DNA of 64,000 nt from G965200765 sp965200765 (GCA_965200765.1 OZ241380.1:1612001-1676000); one strand, 5' to 3'; numbered from the stretch's first letter, positions 53,319 to 61,757 are shown. Translations and numbers: made by a program. Notes: generated by a model from the letters alone, not told the origin.

Positions 53319-53699
53319 ATGGCAGACAAGCTGGTCATAATGATGGTGAATACCGATCCTGCCAATGGCGAGGAAATGGGTGCACCAATCTTTCAGGCAA
53401 CCGTTGCCGCGGCAATGGAATACGAAGTTGAAGTGGTTTGTACGGCTACCGCTGGAAAACTCCTGAAAAAAGGAGTCGCTGAAAATCTCTATGTCAAGCA
53501 AGGTTCGGACAAGTCCGTGTACGACTTCATTAAGGATGCTCACGAGGCCGGCGTCAAATTTTACTGTTGTTCGCCGAATCTCGACCTGTTCGACATGACC
53601 ACGGACGACCTGATTCCGGAGTGCGAAGGCGTTGTCGGCGGCGCATATATTATTGAACGCGTGATGGAAGACGAAGATACCAAGGTATTGAGTTACTAG
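53319..53699 (+). CDS. dsrE: DsrE-like sulfurtransferase (DsrE3 type) of the sHdr locus
   Basis: Small cytoplasmic sulfur carrier of 126 residues with the DsrE/F fold. Two adjacent cysteines (C83-C84 in KFYCCSPNLDLF) are at the place of the persulfide-carrying cysteines of DsrE3-type proteins linked to sHdr systems. It presumably accepts sulfane sulfur from rhodaneses or TusA and passes it toward the sHdr complex. I chose the ATG at 53319 (MADKLVIMMVN) because GAGGAG precedes it and the family begins here. The gene ends 6 bases before hdrC1. Confidence 0.9.
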   Translation: MADKLVIMMVNTDPANGEEMGAPIFQATVAAAMEYEVEVVCTATAGKLLKKGVAENLYVKQGSDKSVYDFIKDAHEAGVKFYCCSPNLDLFDMTTDDLIPECEGVVGGAYIIERVMEDEDTKVLSY

Positions 53700-53705
53700 G
53701 CTTCC

Positions 53706-54437
53706 ATGAGTGCAGAAGCAACAAAAATCGGTGACCCGATTCCCAACAATTCACCAGTTGACTGCGAAACACTGGAAGCAGTATTCGCGGACATCAGCAC
53801 TCACCCCCTGTACGATCACGAACTGAATGGGTGCCTGAATTGCGGAATTTGCACCGCAACCTGCCCTTCTGCCCATTACTTCGACTACTCTCCCCGTGAA
53901 ATAGTCCAGCTTCTCTGGACCGAGAACCTTGAAGGCATCTACGATGCCATGCAGGAAAAGATCTGGGCCTGTGCACAATGCTACACATGCGCGGCCCGTT
54001 GTCCCTTTGGCAACTCACCCGGCGGCCTGGTCAGCATCATGCGAGAAGTATCCATCAAACACGGAATGCAATCCGCAAAAGATGTATTGCGGCCATTTTC
54101 TCGTGTGATGCTCAAACTGGTTTCTACCGGAAACCAGTTGTCACCCAATATGATTACGCAAGATGCCTTTGCGGACTGGGGACCCCAAATCAGCAAAATT
54201 GATGCACCGCTGAACATTCTGCGCAAGGCAATCCCCATGCCAACCATGCATACTTTGGAAACAGCTTGGGAAGTCAATCTGAAGACTTCGATTGAGCTGT
54301 ATACCATCTGGGAAGATTCCGGGGTGCTGGATCAACTGGAAAAAATTGATGAAAACCTGTTTGATGTCATTGTTGATATCATGGACGAAAAACGTGAAGA
54401 ATATGAAGAATGGCTGGAAGAACAGGAAGACGTATAA
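53706..54437 (+). CDS. hdrC1: sHdrC1, iron-sulfur subunit of the sulfur-oxidising Hdr-like complex
   Basis: A 243-residue protein with two [4Fe-4S] cluster motifs of the CxxCxxCxxxCP type: C43-C46-C49-C53 and C89-C92-C95-C99. The helical C-terminal part has no cysteines and probably contacts the partner subunits. It is homologous to the C subunit of archaeal heterodisulfide reductase; in sHdr systems it carries electrons between the sulfur-oxidising site and HdrA. Order dsrE-hdrC1-hdrB1-hdrA matches the known shdr gene order. Confidence 0.92.
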   Translation: MSAEATKIGDPIPNNSPVDCETLEAVFADISTHPLYDHELNGCLNCGICTATCPSAHYFDYSPREIVQLLWTENLEGIYDAMQEKIWACAQCYTCAARCPFGNSPGGLVSIMREVSIKHGMQSAKDVLRPFSRVMLKLVSTGNQLSPNMITQDAFADWGPQISKIDAPLNILRKAIPMPTMHTLETAWEVNLKTSIELYTIWEDSGVLDQLEKIDENLFDVIVDIMDEKREEYEEWLEEQEDV

Positions 54438-54461
54438 CACTGCAACCAAGGAAGTTGAATC

Positions 54462-55823
54462 ATGAGTGTACATGTTCCATTTAATACAGGAAGTTCGGGA
54501 GAAAAATTTACCGGTCACGGTTCCGAATGGCAAGACTCCAACCTCAGCAAGGATGATGCCCGACTTGCAACACAATGGGTTGAAGCAAAGATTGACAAGC
54601 GCGCCATGCTCACCACCAGAGAGCATGTGGAAGATGTTCGGGATATCATGTGGCAACTGGAAAAAGATGGTGAGATTGTCGTGCATCGCGTCAATGACGG
54701 CCACGACCCGGTCATGGCCAAAACACTGTACGGCTGGGAAAAGAAGATCCCCACCAATCGACTCTGGCACCACAAGTCCTGCGGGCAATGCGGCAATATT
54801 CCAGGCTATCCTGCTTCATTGCTATGGCTGATGAACAAGATGGAAGTCACCTATCTGGATGAAACTGACCAGACTTCCTGCACTGCATGGAACTATCACG
54901 GCTCCGGTGTCGGCAACGTCGTCAGTCTCGCCGCGGTTTTTCTGCGTAATTTTCATCAAGCCTATGTTGCTGCACAGGCTGAGGGATTGGACCAAGCTTA
55001 CTATTACCCGCTGGTCCACTGCGGCACTTCATTCGGAAACTACAAGGAAATGCGGCAATTTCTCCTCCATTCCGCCGAATTGCGCGAGCAAGTCAAAAAA
55101 ATTCTGGCGAAAATCGGTCGTCTTGTGGATGGGAAAATTCTTATCCCGGAAGAAATAGTACATTATTCGGAATGGTTGCATGTCATGCGCGAACGGGTCG
55201 CCGCTCATCAGGAGATTGATGCAAGCCAGATTCGCGCAGTTGTGCATCCGGCTTGCCATGTTTACAAAATGATTCCGGAAGATGTCATCTATGACGACGA
55301 TGTTCTGGACGGAAATCGCGTAGCGGTTTCCACTGGATTGCTGGAATCGCTCGGCGCACAGGTTATTGATTACTCTACCTGGTACGATTGTTGTGGCTTT
55401 GGATTCCGGCACATCATATCCGAGCGCGAATTCACCCGTTCCTTCGCGATTGACAGAAAAATCAAAGTCGCAGTAGAAGAAGCCAAAGCAGACGTGATGA
55501 TCGGACACGATACCGGGTGCATCACCACGCTTGATAAAAATCAATGGATCGGAAAGGCCGTCAACAAAGACTACCAAATGCCGATCATGGCGGATTGTCA
55601 GCTGGCGGCAGTGCTCTGCGGTGCACATCCGTACAAAATTGCCCAGTTGCACTGGCATGCCTCGGCTTTTGAAACGCTATTGGATAAAGTCGGCATTGAT
55701 TGGCAAGGTGCCAAGGCCGAGTTCGAAGCCTATCTGAAAGACGTAGAAGCTGGAAATCTCGAAACATTGTACGATCCTCGCCGCGCGATTACTTCCGGAC
55801 CGGGTGCAGAGTCCCGCGCATGA
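54462..55823 (+). CDS. hdrB1: sHdrB1, CCG-domain subunit
   Basis: At 453 residues it is longer than HdrB2 and has an N-terminal extension. Cysteines lie at C107/C110 (KSCGQCGN), C140, C187, C265 (HPACHVYK), C310-C311 (YDCCGFG), C353 (DTGCIT), C379 and C386. The CCG pattern is thus present but not the canonical double CCG domain of HdrB. In archaeal HdrB such motifs hold non-cubane [4Fe-4S] clusters that cleave disulfides; in sHdr this subunit probably helps oxidise protein-bound sulfur. Its stop overlaps the hdrA start as ATGA. Confidence 0.9.
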   Translation: MSVHVPFNTGSSGEKFTGHGSEWQDSNLSKDDARLATQWVEAKIDKRAMLTTREHVEDVRDIMWQLEKDGEIVVHRVNDGHDPVMAKTLYGWEKKIPTNRLWHHKSCGQCGNIPGYPASLLWLMNKMEVTYLDETDQTSCTAWNYHGSGVGNVVSLAAVFLRNFHQAYVAAQAEGLDQAYYYPLVHCGTSFGNYKEMRQFLLHSAELREQVKKILAKIGRLVDGKILIPEEIVHYSEWLHVMRERVAAHQEIDASQIRAVVHPACHVYKMIPEDVIYDDDVLDGNRVAVSTGLLESLGAQVIDYSTWYDCCGFGFRHIISEREFTRSFAIDRKIKVAVEEAKADVMIGHDTGCITTLDKNQWIGKAVNKDYQMPIMADCQLAAVLCGAHPYKIAQLHWHASAFETLLDKVGIDWQGAKAEFEAYLKDVEAGNLETLYDPRRAITSGPGAESRA

Positions 55824-56857
55824 GTAATCCTGTACTCGTAGTTGGCGGGGGACCAGCCGGGTTGTCAGCGGCCCGGGCACTTGCTGAAATTGGCCAATCT
55901 GTTGTTCTCGTCGAAAAAGAAAACCAACTGGGCGGCGCACCCATCCTTTCAGGTTATGCCAGACTCGTGCCGTCAGGCGAGTGGGCCAGCGAAGCAATTG
56001 GAAGAATGGTAAAAGCTGTCGAACAAAATGACAATATCGATGTGCAACTGGAATCAAAGATTGCCGAGTTTTCCGGAGAACCAGGGAATTTCAACGCAAT
56101 CACATCAAATGGAAGCAAAGTCATTGCTTCATCGGCGATTCTGGCCACCGGTTTCACTCATTTCGATTCAGTCAACAAGCCGGAATGGGGTTTTGGAACT
56201 CACCCCGATGTGGTTACGACAACGCAAGTCGAACAAATGCTGTCTACAGGGTCGGGCATTTACTGCCCTTCTGACGGACGCAAACCGAAACGAGTTGCAA
56301 TTCTGCTTTGCGTGGGTTCCCGCGACCGCCAGATCGGAAGAGAATGGTGCTCAAAAATTTGCTGTACTGTGTCGGCCAACCTTGCTATTGAAATTCGCGA
56401 AGAAATTCCAGACTGCAGTGTGTATATCTACTATATGGACATTCGAACATTTGGTTTGTACGAAGGTCAATACTATTGGCGTAGCCAGGAAGAATTCAAA
56501 GTCAAGTACATCAAAGCCAGAATTGCTGAAGTAACATCCGACGGCAAACAAATTCTTCTGAAAGGTGAAGATACACTGGTGAAACGACCGATTTCGATTC
56601 CATTCGACCTGGTTGTACACGCCATCGGCATGGACCCGAATATCGAAAATCAGCAAATTGCTTCAATATTCGATGTAGAGCTGGAACCCCACGGACACAT
56701 CAAGCGAGCATCTGTTTACGATTTTGCATCCGGTACTTCACGGGCGGGCGTTTATGTAGCAGGTGCTGCCATTGGTCCTGAAACAATAGATGATTCAATT
56801 GCCCAGGGTCAAGCCGCGGCAATAGCGGCCTTGGGGCTGGCTCGAAAATCTGCCTGA
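55820..56857 (+). CDS. hdrA: sHdrA, FAD-binding subunit
   Basis: Flavoprotein of 345 residues. The FAD motif is VLVVGGGPAGLSAARALAEIG at the very N-terminus. A cysteine cluster LLCVGSRD...WCSKICCTVSANLA in the middle matches HdrA. It lacks the thioredoxin-reductase-type insertion and ferredoxin domains of the large archaeal HdrA, as expected for sHdrA. The first ATG (55820) overlaps the hdrB1 stop; a longer frame starting earlier would lie inside hdrB1. It likely receives electrons from the C subunits; the final acceptor is unknown, although NAD and quinones have been proposed. Confidence 0.93.
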   Translation: MSNPVLVVGGGPAGLSAARALAEIGQSVVLVEKENQLGGAPILSGYARLVPSGEWASEAIGRMVKAVEQNDNIDVQLESKIAEFSGEPGNFNAITSNGSKVIASSAILATGFTHFDSVNKPEWGFGTHPDVVTTTQVEQMLSTGSGIYCPSDGRKPKRVAILLCVGSRDRQIGREWCSKICCTVSANLAIEIREEIPDCSVYIYYMDIRTFGLYEGQYYWRSQEEFKVKYIKARIAEVTSDGKQILLKGEDTLVKRPISIPFDLVVHAIGMDPNIENQQIASIFDVELEPHGHIKRASVYDFASGTSRAGVYVAGAAIGPETIDDSIAQGQAAAIAALGLARKSA

Positions 56858-56862
56858 CTCCC

Positions 56863-57720
56863 ATGCAAGCAGCTACTCACCAGCATTCAATCGTTGCCGA
56901 TACTGAACTCCCGGTTTTACATCTGGATGGAAAGTATTTGCGCAACGCGTTCGAAACGCTGGCCAATGGCGCTGAAAGCATCGGGGGAATTGAATTTTTG
57001 ATGCAGGCACTGGAAGAAAAATCAATTCTGTTTCAACGCACTTTTAGCAGTGCCGCAGAAGATTTGCGGGAAGCAGAATTTTTGGATGCATGCACCTTTA
57101 TTCCAACTGTGCGCAGACGATTGAAACGTACATTGGCAGATGAAGGATTCAACGAGTTGAAATTCAGAATTCAAAATCTGTTGTGTGAGCTTTCTCTGTC
57201 AAACGTTGATCAAAAAATTGTCGGGTTCAAAAACTCGTTTCCCAAGGAAAGCAAATACCGATGGGTACATGATTTGGCGGCGGAAATTGTTCACTACCGG
57301 GATCCTCAGACCTATCCTCTGATGACCCGCTGGATCTGGGACAACAACGCAAATTCGGGGGTGTTGTTCGAAATCTGGTTCCGCGAATACAAATCCAATG
57401 GACTTGAAATGGAAAACAGTGTTCGATTGCATCTTTCACTTCGACAGGAGTTGAGCGAATTTCTGGAAAATGAAGGGGTATACGCCAATATTCATTTTAT
57501 GATTGATTTACTGTGCGCCTGGATTTACGGAGTTTACATTGGTGCACAAGGTGGCAGTTTCCTGAAATCTGATTTTTCGCGCGGTGACCATCCAATGCAA
57601 TTCACACTGCGAATGCTGGGACTGGACGGCGTGATTGGCACCGACGGCAAAACCCGATTGGTTTTGCCAAGTGGAGAACGCTATACCTTGACCGGTGCAA
57701 TTGACGCAGTTACACACTAA
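56863..57720 (+). CDS. sHdrH-type conserved protein of the sHdr locus
   Basis: A 285-residue protein placed between hdrA and hdrC2, the position of the hypothetical gene (shdrH) of known shdrC1B1AHC2B2 clusters. Mostly helical, with blocks YRDPQTYPLMTRWIWD and FMIDLLCAWIYGVYIGAQGG. There is no cofactor motif and only three scattered cysteines. No signal peptide is visible. The position, 5 bases after hdrA, argues that it belongs to the complex or its assembly. Function unknown. Confidence 0.78.
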   Translation: MQAATHQHSIVADTELPVLHLDGKYLRNAFETLANGAESIGGIEFLMQALEEKSILFQRTFSSAAEDLREAEFLDACTFIPTVRRRLKRTLADEGFNELKFRIQNLLCELSLSNVDQKIVGFKNSFPKESKYRWVHDLAAEIVHYRDPQTYPLMTRWIWDNNANSGVLFEIWFREYKSNGLEMENSVRLHLSLRQELSEFLENEGVYANIHFMIDLLCAWIYGVYIGAQGGSFLKSDFSRGDHPMQFTLRMLGLDGVIGTDGKTRLVLPSGERYTLTGAIDAVTH

Positions 57721-57759
57721 TCTCCGGACAGTCTATCAACTCATTCACGGAACCAGTAA

Positions 57760-58497
57760 GTGCCCATTCACGAACAATCATTAATTCGTCCGGAAAATCT
57801 GCGTCAGCACGATAATCTGGAAATAGACGGCGTTGATGTTTCCGGCGCCTGGAGTACGTTTATCGAATCCCGGGTTGTCAACGATTACAACGAGAATCTC
57901 GAAAATGAAATTGCCGCGTTTCCCGGCGGGCAATACATCCATCGTTGCTGGCAATGCGGTGCCTGCACCAACTCTTGCACGGTCAATGCCATCAATCCGG
58001 ACTTCAACCCACGCTACTGGATTTATCTTGCCCGTCTGGGCATGGAACAGGAACTGCTTCGAGACAAAGAAATTATCTGGCAATGTGTTTCGTGTCACAA
58101 ATGCACTCATGTATGTCCGCGAGATGTTGAACCGGAAGGTGTGATGAAAGCCATGTCTCATTGGCTGGAAGCCAAGGGACATACATCAACATCTTCCTCT
58201 CAGCATTTTGACGAAGAGTTCTACAACCAGGTGCTTGAAACCGGCAAGATCGAGGAAGGTCGAATTATTCGAAATTACTTCAGAAAGACAGGACAATCCG
58301 TTACACAGGCATGGCTCATTCAGATGGTCAAAAATCTGATTCGGGGCATTCCGTATGTCTTGCTGATGAAAATGGGATTGTCAACAGTGCTGAAGCCCAA
58401 AACTCGCAACTGGAGTAAAAGCAAAAATGCCATCGCAGAACTGGTCGCCGAGCGCGAACAGGAGCGAAAACGAATTATGAATCGGGAGACAACATGA
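57760..58497 (+). CDS. hdrC2: sHdrC2, second iron-sulfur subunit
   Basis: A 245-residue protein with two CxxCxxCxxxC motifs: C63-C66-C69-C73 (CWQCGACTNSC) and C109-C112-C115-C119 (CVSCHKCTHVCP). The start codon is GTG, and no better start precedes the conserved part. It is more like methanogen HdrC than HdrC1 is. The end is basic and helical and overlaps hdrB2 by 4 bases. Probably the electron-carrying partner of HdrB2. Confidence 0.93.
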   Translation: MPIHEQSLIRPENLRQHDNLEIDGVDVSGAWSTFIESRVVNDYNENLENEIAAFPGGQYIHRCWQCGACTNSCTVNAINPDFNPRYWIYLARLGMEQELLRDKEIIWQCVSCHKCTHVCPRDVEPEGVMKAMSHWLEAKGHTSTSSSQHFDEEFYNQVLETGKIEEGRIIRNYFRKTGQSVTQAWLIQMVKNLIRGIPYVLLMKMGLSTVLKPKTRNWSKSKNAIAELVAEREQERKRIMNRETT

Positions 58498-59441
58498 CGA
58501 ACCCGCGACCACTGAGAAAAGATTTGAACACGGTAGCCTACTATCCGGGTTGCGCGTTGGAAGGCAGTGGCCATGCCTACAACCGCTCAACCAAAGCGGT
58601 CGCAAAGGAGCTCGGACTCAATCTGGTTGAAATCGATAACTGGAATTGTTGCGGTGCAATGGAGGTCAAGAATATTGACCAGGATATTCAGAACTACCTG
58701 TCGGCCCGCAACATGGCGATCGCCAAGTACAAAATGGGGTTCGATGTGGTCATGGCGCCGTGCAACGGGTGCTACCACAACTTGAAAAAAGCTGAATACG
58801 ACATTGAACATCGCACAAATACTCGTCAAACTCTGGAAAAAATGTCGCAGAAGACAGGAGACAAGGCCTATCAGGCAGGCGATGTGGAGACGATTCATGC
58901 ACTGGACTGGCTCAAAGATACAATCGGTGAAGAAGGCATTCGGAAGAAAGTGAAAAATTCACTGAAGGGACTGAAAATTGTCAATTATTACGGTTGCATG
59001 TACACTCGACCACGCCACATTTTTCCCGAAAAAGACTGCGGTGAGAATAGTGAGTCTACGTCCAATCCTCATTTCATGGATGATTTGCTCAAGGCGGCCG
59101 GTGCATCCGTCATAGATGAATTTCCACTCAAAACCGCTTGTTGCGGCGGTGCTCACACTTTGTCTGATTCTGATACATCAACCCAGTTGGTTCTCAATAT
59201 TCTGCAAGCGGCCGAAGCTTGTGGTGCTGACGTAGTCGCGACCGAATGTCCTACTTGCCACACAGGACTTGAAATGCATCAGATTCGTGCCGAAAAGACG
59301 CTTGGAATCAAAACAAAACCGGTAATGCTATACTTTACACAGTTGCTGGGACTGGCTTTTGGAATGTCGCCAAGAAAACTGGGCATCCATGAAAATATTT
59401 CCTTTTCACTGGGTCTCCTTCGGGAGCGAGGTGCAATATAA
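58494..59441 (+). CDS. hdrB2: sHdrB2, canonical double-CCG subunit
   Basis: A 315-residue protein with two complete CCG domains. Domain 1: C20, C52-C53, C90 and C93 (WNCCGAMEV, APCNGCYHN). Domain 2: C168, C216-C217, C252 and C255 (ACCGGAHTL, ECPTCHTGL). These bind non-cubane clusters in HdrB and form the heterodisulfide-cleaving site. In sHdr the site is thought to work in the oxidative direction on sulfur bound to lipoate or a sulfur carrier. The intact cysteine set suggests a functional enzyme. Confidence 0.94.
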   Translation: MTNPRPLRKDLNTVAYYPGCALEGSGHAYNRSTKAVAKELGLNLVEIDNWNCCGAMEVKNIDQDIQNYLSARNMAIAKYKMGFDVVMAPCNGCYHNLKKAEYDIEHRTNTRQTLEKMSQKTGDKAYQAGDVETIHALDWLKDTIGEEGIRKKVKNSLKGLKIVNYYGCMYTRPRHIFPEKDCGENSESTSNPHFMDDLLKAAGASVIDEFPLKTACCGGAHTLSDSDTSTQLVLNILQAAEACGADVVATECPTCHTGLEMHQIRAEKTLGIKTKPVMLYFTQLLGLAFGMSPRKLGIHENISFSLGLLRERGAI

Positions 59442-59485
59442 TAAATATGTCTCTAACTATAAGTAAGGGGAGCCAGAATTAGCAC

Positions 59486-59599
59486 ATGATTGACAATCGC
59501 GGTCCGCATAACGAAAGCAAGATTGGTTTTTCAAACTACCGGGAAACTCGGCTGAAACACGTAATTGATCAATCGGATTATGGCAGAAGATGTTTGTAA
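59486..59599 (+). CDS. Possible 37-residue small protein coupled to the next gene
   Basis: The frame reads MIDNRGPHNESKIGFSNYRE followed by TRLKHVIDQSDYGRRCL. Its TAA overlaps the next ATG as TAATG (59597-59601), a typical translational-coupling arrangement. An AGGGGAG lies 13 bases before the ATG, rather far for a ribosome binding site. Charged, soluble composition. No known family. It could also be a leader peptide controlling the downstream gene. Confidence 0.35.
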   Translation: MIDNRGPHNESKIGFSNYRETRLKHVIDQSDYGRRCL

Positions 59600-60024
59600 T
59601 GGAACTGGTTGAAATTGAACGTAGAATTGCGCAACTTCAGAAGCATCCGAATTCGATGCCAAATCCTGCAGATCAGGTTCTGAAGCTTGGAGAATTCGTA
59701 CTGGAAAACTGGCTTGTTGCCAAAGGGAGAGAACCCACCATGGAAATACGGGAAGGTTTTCGCCTTCTGGCCTTGCACCGGCAAGGCACCAGAGGTGACC
59801 CCTCTTTCAATGCTTGCAGAGAAACATGTCGGGAACTTGTTTTTCATGTGAATTCGTTCAAGGCAAACGCAGACTCGAAACACATAGTATCGTCAATCAT
59901 GGTGGTGAAACATTTGTTGCTGTTTATCAAGGGAAAGCTTGAACATAGTGAAATCGGTGAGTTTTGCTGCTCATCCAAACCATTGCGATCAACAACTGAA
60001 ACCAAACACGGGGGAAACCAGTAA
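59599..60024 (+). CDS. Unrecognised protein of the sHdr locus
   Basis: A 141-residue predicted all-helical soluble protein, starting MELVEIERRIAQLQKHPNSM. Cysteines occur at NACRETCREL and EFCCSS, a CxxxC pair and a CC pair that could hold metal or sulfur. I do not recognise a family. The chosen ATG (59599) overlaps the small upstream ORF; an alternative ATG three codons earlier exists. The gene ends 1 base before lbpA, which places it firmly in the sHdr operon. Possible roles are chaperone or adaptor for LbpA or the complex (speculative). Confidence 0.72.
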   Translation: MELVEIERRIAQLQKHPNSMPNPADQVLKLGEFVLENWLVAKGREPTMEIREGFRLLALHRQGTRGDPSFNACRETCRELVFHVNSFKANADSKHIVSSIMVVKHLLLFIKGKLEHSEIGEFCCSSKPLRSTTETKHGGNQ

Positions 60025-60025
60025 T

Positions 60026-60469
60026 ATGGCTGTAGTACGCGGATGCAACTTGCCGGATGAATTGCTATATGACGTAGAAAACAATATATGGTACCGTGAG
60101 CATGACGACGGAACCGTTACCGTTGGAATGACAGTGGTAGCGGCCGCCATGGCGGGTCAGATTGTCGCGATAACACCAAAGCGCGCCGGTCGCAAAGTGG
60201 TACCCGGAAGAAGTTGTGCTACGGTGGAATCCGGCAAATGGGTTGGGCCAGCGAAATTACTGAGCGGCGGTGAAGTCGTTGAAGTGAATGACAATATCGT
60301 TCAGAGTCCGGCATTGGCAAATTCGGACCCATACCAGGAAGGCTGGATTATGCGTGTAAAGCCCCTTGAATGGGATGCGACAAAAGAACAACTGATTGCC
60401 GGAACTGAGGTCAACGAACCATACGAAGCAAAAATGGCCGCCGATGAATTTGAGGGATGCCAGTCATGA
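60026..60469 (+). CDS. lbpA: Lipoate-binding protein LbpA (GcvH-like) of the sHdr system
   Basis: A 147-residue protein resembling the glycine cleavage H protein. The lipoylation site is K71 in CATVESGKWVGPAKLLSGG, the ESGK context of lipoate-binding proteins. GMTVVAAAMAGQIVAITPKR before it forms the lipoyl-domain sheet. Unlike GcvH, it is encoded beside shdr genes and no gcv genes are present. In studied sHdr bacteria LbpA is essential for sulfur oxidation and swings sulfur-bearing lipoate between active sites. The ATG at 60026 has GGGGGA 11 bases upstream; a longer frame starts inside the previous gene. Confidence 0.94.
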   Translation: MAVVRGCNLPDELLYDVENNIWYREHDDGTVTVGMTVVAAAMAGQIVAITPKRAGRKVVPGRSCATVESGKWVGPAKLLSGGEVVEVNDNIVQSPALANSDPYQEGWIMRVKPLEWDATKEQLIAGTEVNEPYEAKMAADEFEGCQS

Positions 60470-60529
60470 CTGGCAATTTGCAGTTTCGTATATGTTTTTG
60501 AACTTCCAAAGCAGCTCAAGGAGAATTTA

Positions 60530-60754
60530 ATGCCAGATCAAGTACTTGATACAAAAGGTTTGAACTGCCCTCTTCCAATTTTGAAAGCCAAAAAAGCCAT
60601 TTCAACAATGGAAGTCGGACAAACTCTGGAAGTATATTCTACCGACCCGGGTTCTGTCAAAGACTTTGAAGCCTTGTGCAGACAGACCGGTCATCCACTA
60701 CTGGAATCTCGCCAGGATGGCGGGGTTTACATTTTTTTGCTGGAAAAAGCTTAG
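60530..60754 (+). CDS. tusA: TusA sulfur carrier protein
   Basis: A 74-residue two-layer alpha/beta protein. The CPxP motif (C13-P-L-P16 in GLNCPLPILKAKK) holds the persulfide cysteine. In sulfur oxidisers TusA distributes sulfane sulfur to DsrE-type proteins and the oxidising complex. It follows lbpA by 60 bases with a good AAGGAG ribosome binding site and is the last gene of the group. Confidence 0.95.
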   Translation: MPDQVLDTKGLNCPLPILKAKKAISTMEVGQTLEVYSTDPGSVKDFEALCRQTGHPLLESRQDGGVYIFLLEKA

Positions 60755-60773
60755 TTTTTGTCGACTAATTTTG

Positions 60774-60808
60774 GGTTGTACACCAACCAATGACAGTCAT
60801 CGCTGTCA
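60774..60808. terminator. Paired hairpins between convergent tusA and pstB
   Basis: GGTTG-TACAC-CAACC (60774-60788) and TGACAG-TCATCG-CTGTCA (60791-60808) are two short perfect stems in the 66-base gap between convergent genes. They probably separate the two transcription units, although no long T run follows on either strand. Confidence 0.35.
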
Positions 60809-60820
60809 GCGCCAGCAACC

Positions 60821-61696
60821 TTAGCCCACTTTACCAGTGATGTAGTCTTCCGTCAGCTTGTTTTGCGGACTGGTAAATACACCGGCCGTGTCACCAACTT
60901 CTATGAGTTTACCCAAATGAAAGTACGCAGTACGTTGCGATACACGCGCCGCTTGTTGCATGGAGTGAGTAACAATCACAATGGAATACTGGGTCCTTAA
61001 TTCGTCAATCAGGTCCTCAACCTTTGCTGTCGCGATCGGATCCAGAGCAGAACAAGGCTCGTCCATCAAAATCACATCAGGTTTCACTGCAATCGCACGA
61101 GCAATGCAAAGCCTTTGCTGCTGACCACCCGAGAGTTCCGTACCCATCTTGTCAAGTCGGTCTTCAACCTCGGAAAGCAACCCTACTTTCTCTAGTGTTG
61201 AAAGTACGACTTCGTCTGCCTCGGCTCGATTGTTGACCATTCGGTGCAACTTGACTCCGTAAACAACATTGTCGTAAATGGACTTCGGAAAAGGATTGGG
61301 TTTTTGAAAAACCATGCCCACACGAGCGCGCAATTCAACCACATCCAGCCCGCTAGTGTAGATGTCCCGGCCATCCAGTTCAATTGAACCGGTAACCCGG
61401 GAACTCGCAACAATATCGTTGATTCGATTCAAACTGCGCAGAAATGTTGTTTTTCCGCATCCCGAAGGTCCGATGATTGACAACACCTCATTTCCATAAA
61501 TCGACAGATTCACATCTTTGATTGCATGAACATCGCCATAGTAGACATTCAAATTCCTGGCTTCCATTCGACACGCGCCGCGCGATGCAACCGTCGAGGG
61601 TGCCCTGAATTGTACCTGTGGCGTATGGCGTTCAACCACCGCCACTTCAACGCTTCCGTGCGTTGCTTCTGTTACAGTCTCGTCCGTATCAAACAT
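60821..61696 (-). CDS. pstB: Phosphate ABC transporter ATPase
   Basis: ATP-hydrolysing subunit of the high-affinity phosphate importer, 291 residues. Walker A is IGPSGCGKTTFLRSLNRI, the signature is ELSGGQQQRLCIARAI and Walker B is VILMDEPCSALDP. GGGAGGG before the ATG at 61696 decides the start; an extension of 36 codons upstream lacks a ribosome binding site. It carries about 40 residues before the ABC domain, longer than E. coli PstB. Last of the pstC-pstA-pstB series on this strand. Confidence 0.95.
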   Translation of the reverse strand: MFDTDETVTEATHGSVEVAVVERHTPQVQFRAPSTVASRGACRMEARNLNVYYGDVHAIKDVNLSIYGNEVLSIIGPSGCGKTTFLRSLNRINDIVASSRVTGSIELDGRDIYTSGLDVVELRARVGMVFQKPNPFPKSIYDNVVYGVKLHRMVNNRAEADEVVLSTLEKVGLLSEVEDRLDKMGTELSGGQQQRLCIARAIAVKPDVILMDEPCSALDPIATAKVEDLIDELRTQYSIVIVTHSMQQAARVSQRTAYFHLGKLIEVGDTAGVFTSPQNKLTEDYITGKVG

Positions 61697-61757
61697 TTCA
61701 AAACCCTCCCTTTCCTTGGAATTGGTACATTCGATTGTTCTATCATAAGAGAAATTC

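Noticed and set aside
53706..59441. Methanogen- or sulfate-reducer-type heterodisulfide reductase
   Set aside because: The two HdrB/HdrC pairs, short HdrA, linked LbpA, DsrE and TusA define the sulfur-oxidising type; no hydrogenase, formate dehydrogenase or Flox genes accompany it.
60026..60469. Glycine cleavage H protein (gcvH)
   Set aside because: It has the lipoyl site, but there are no gcvT/gcvP neighbours and it is embedded between sHdr genes and tusA, which fits LbpA.
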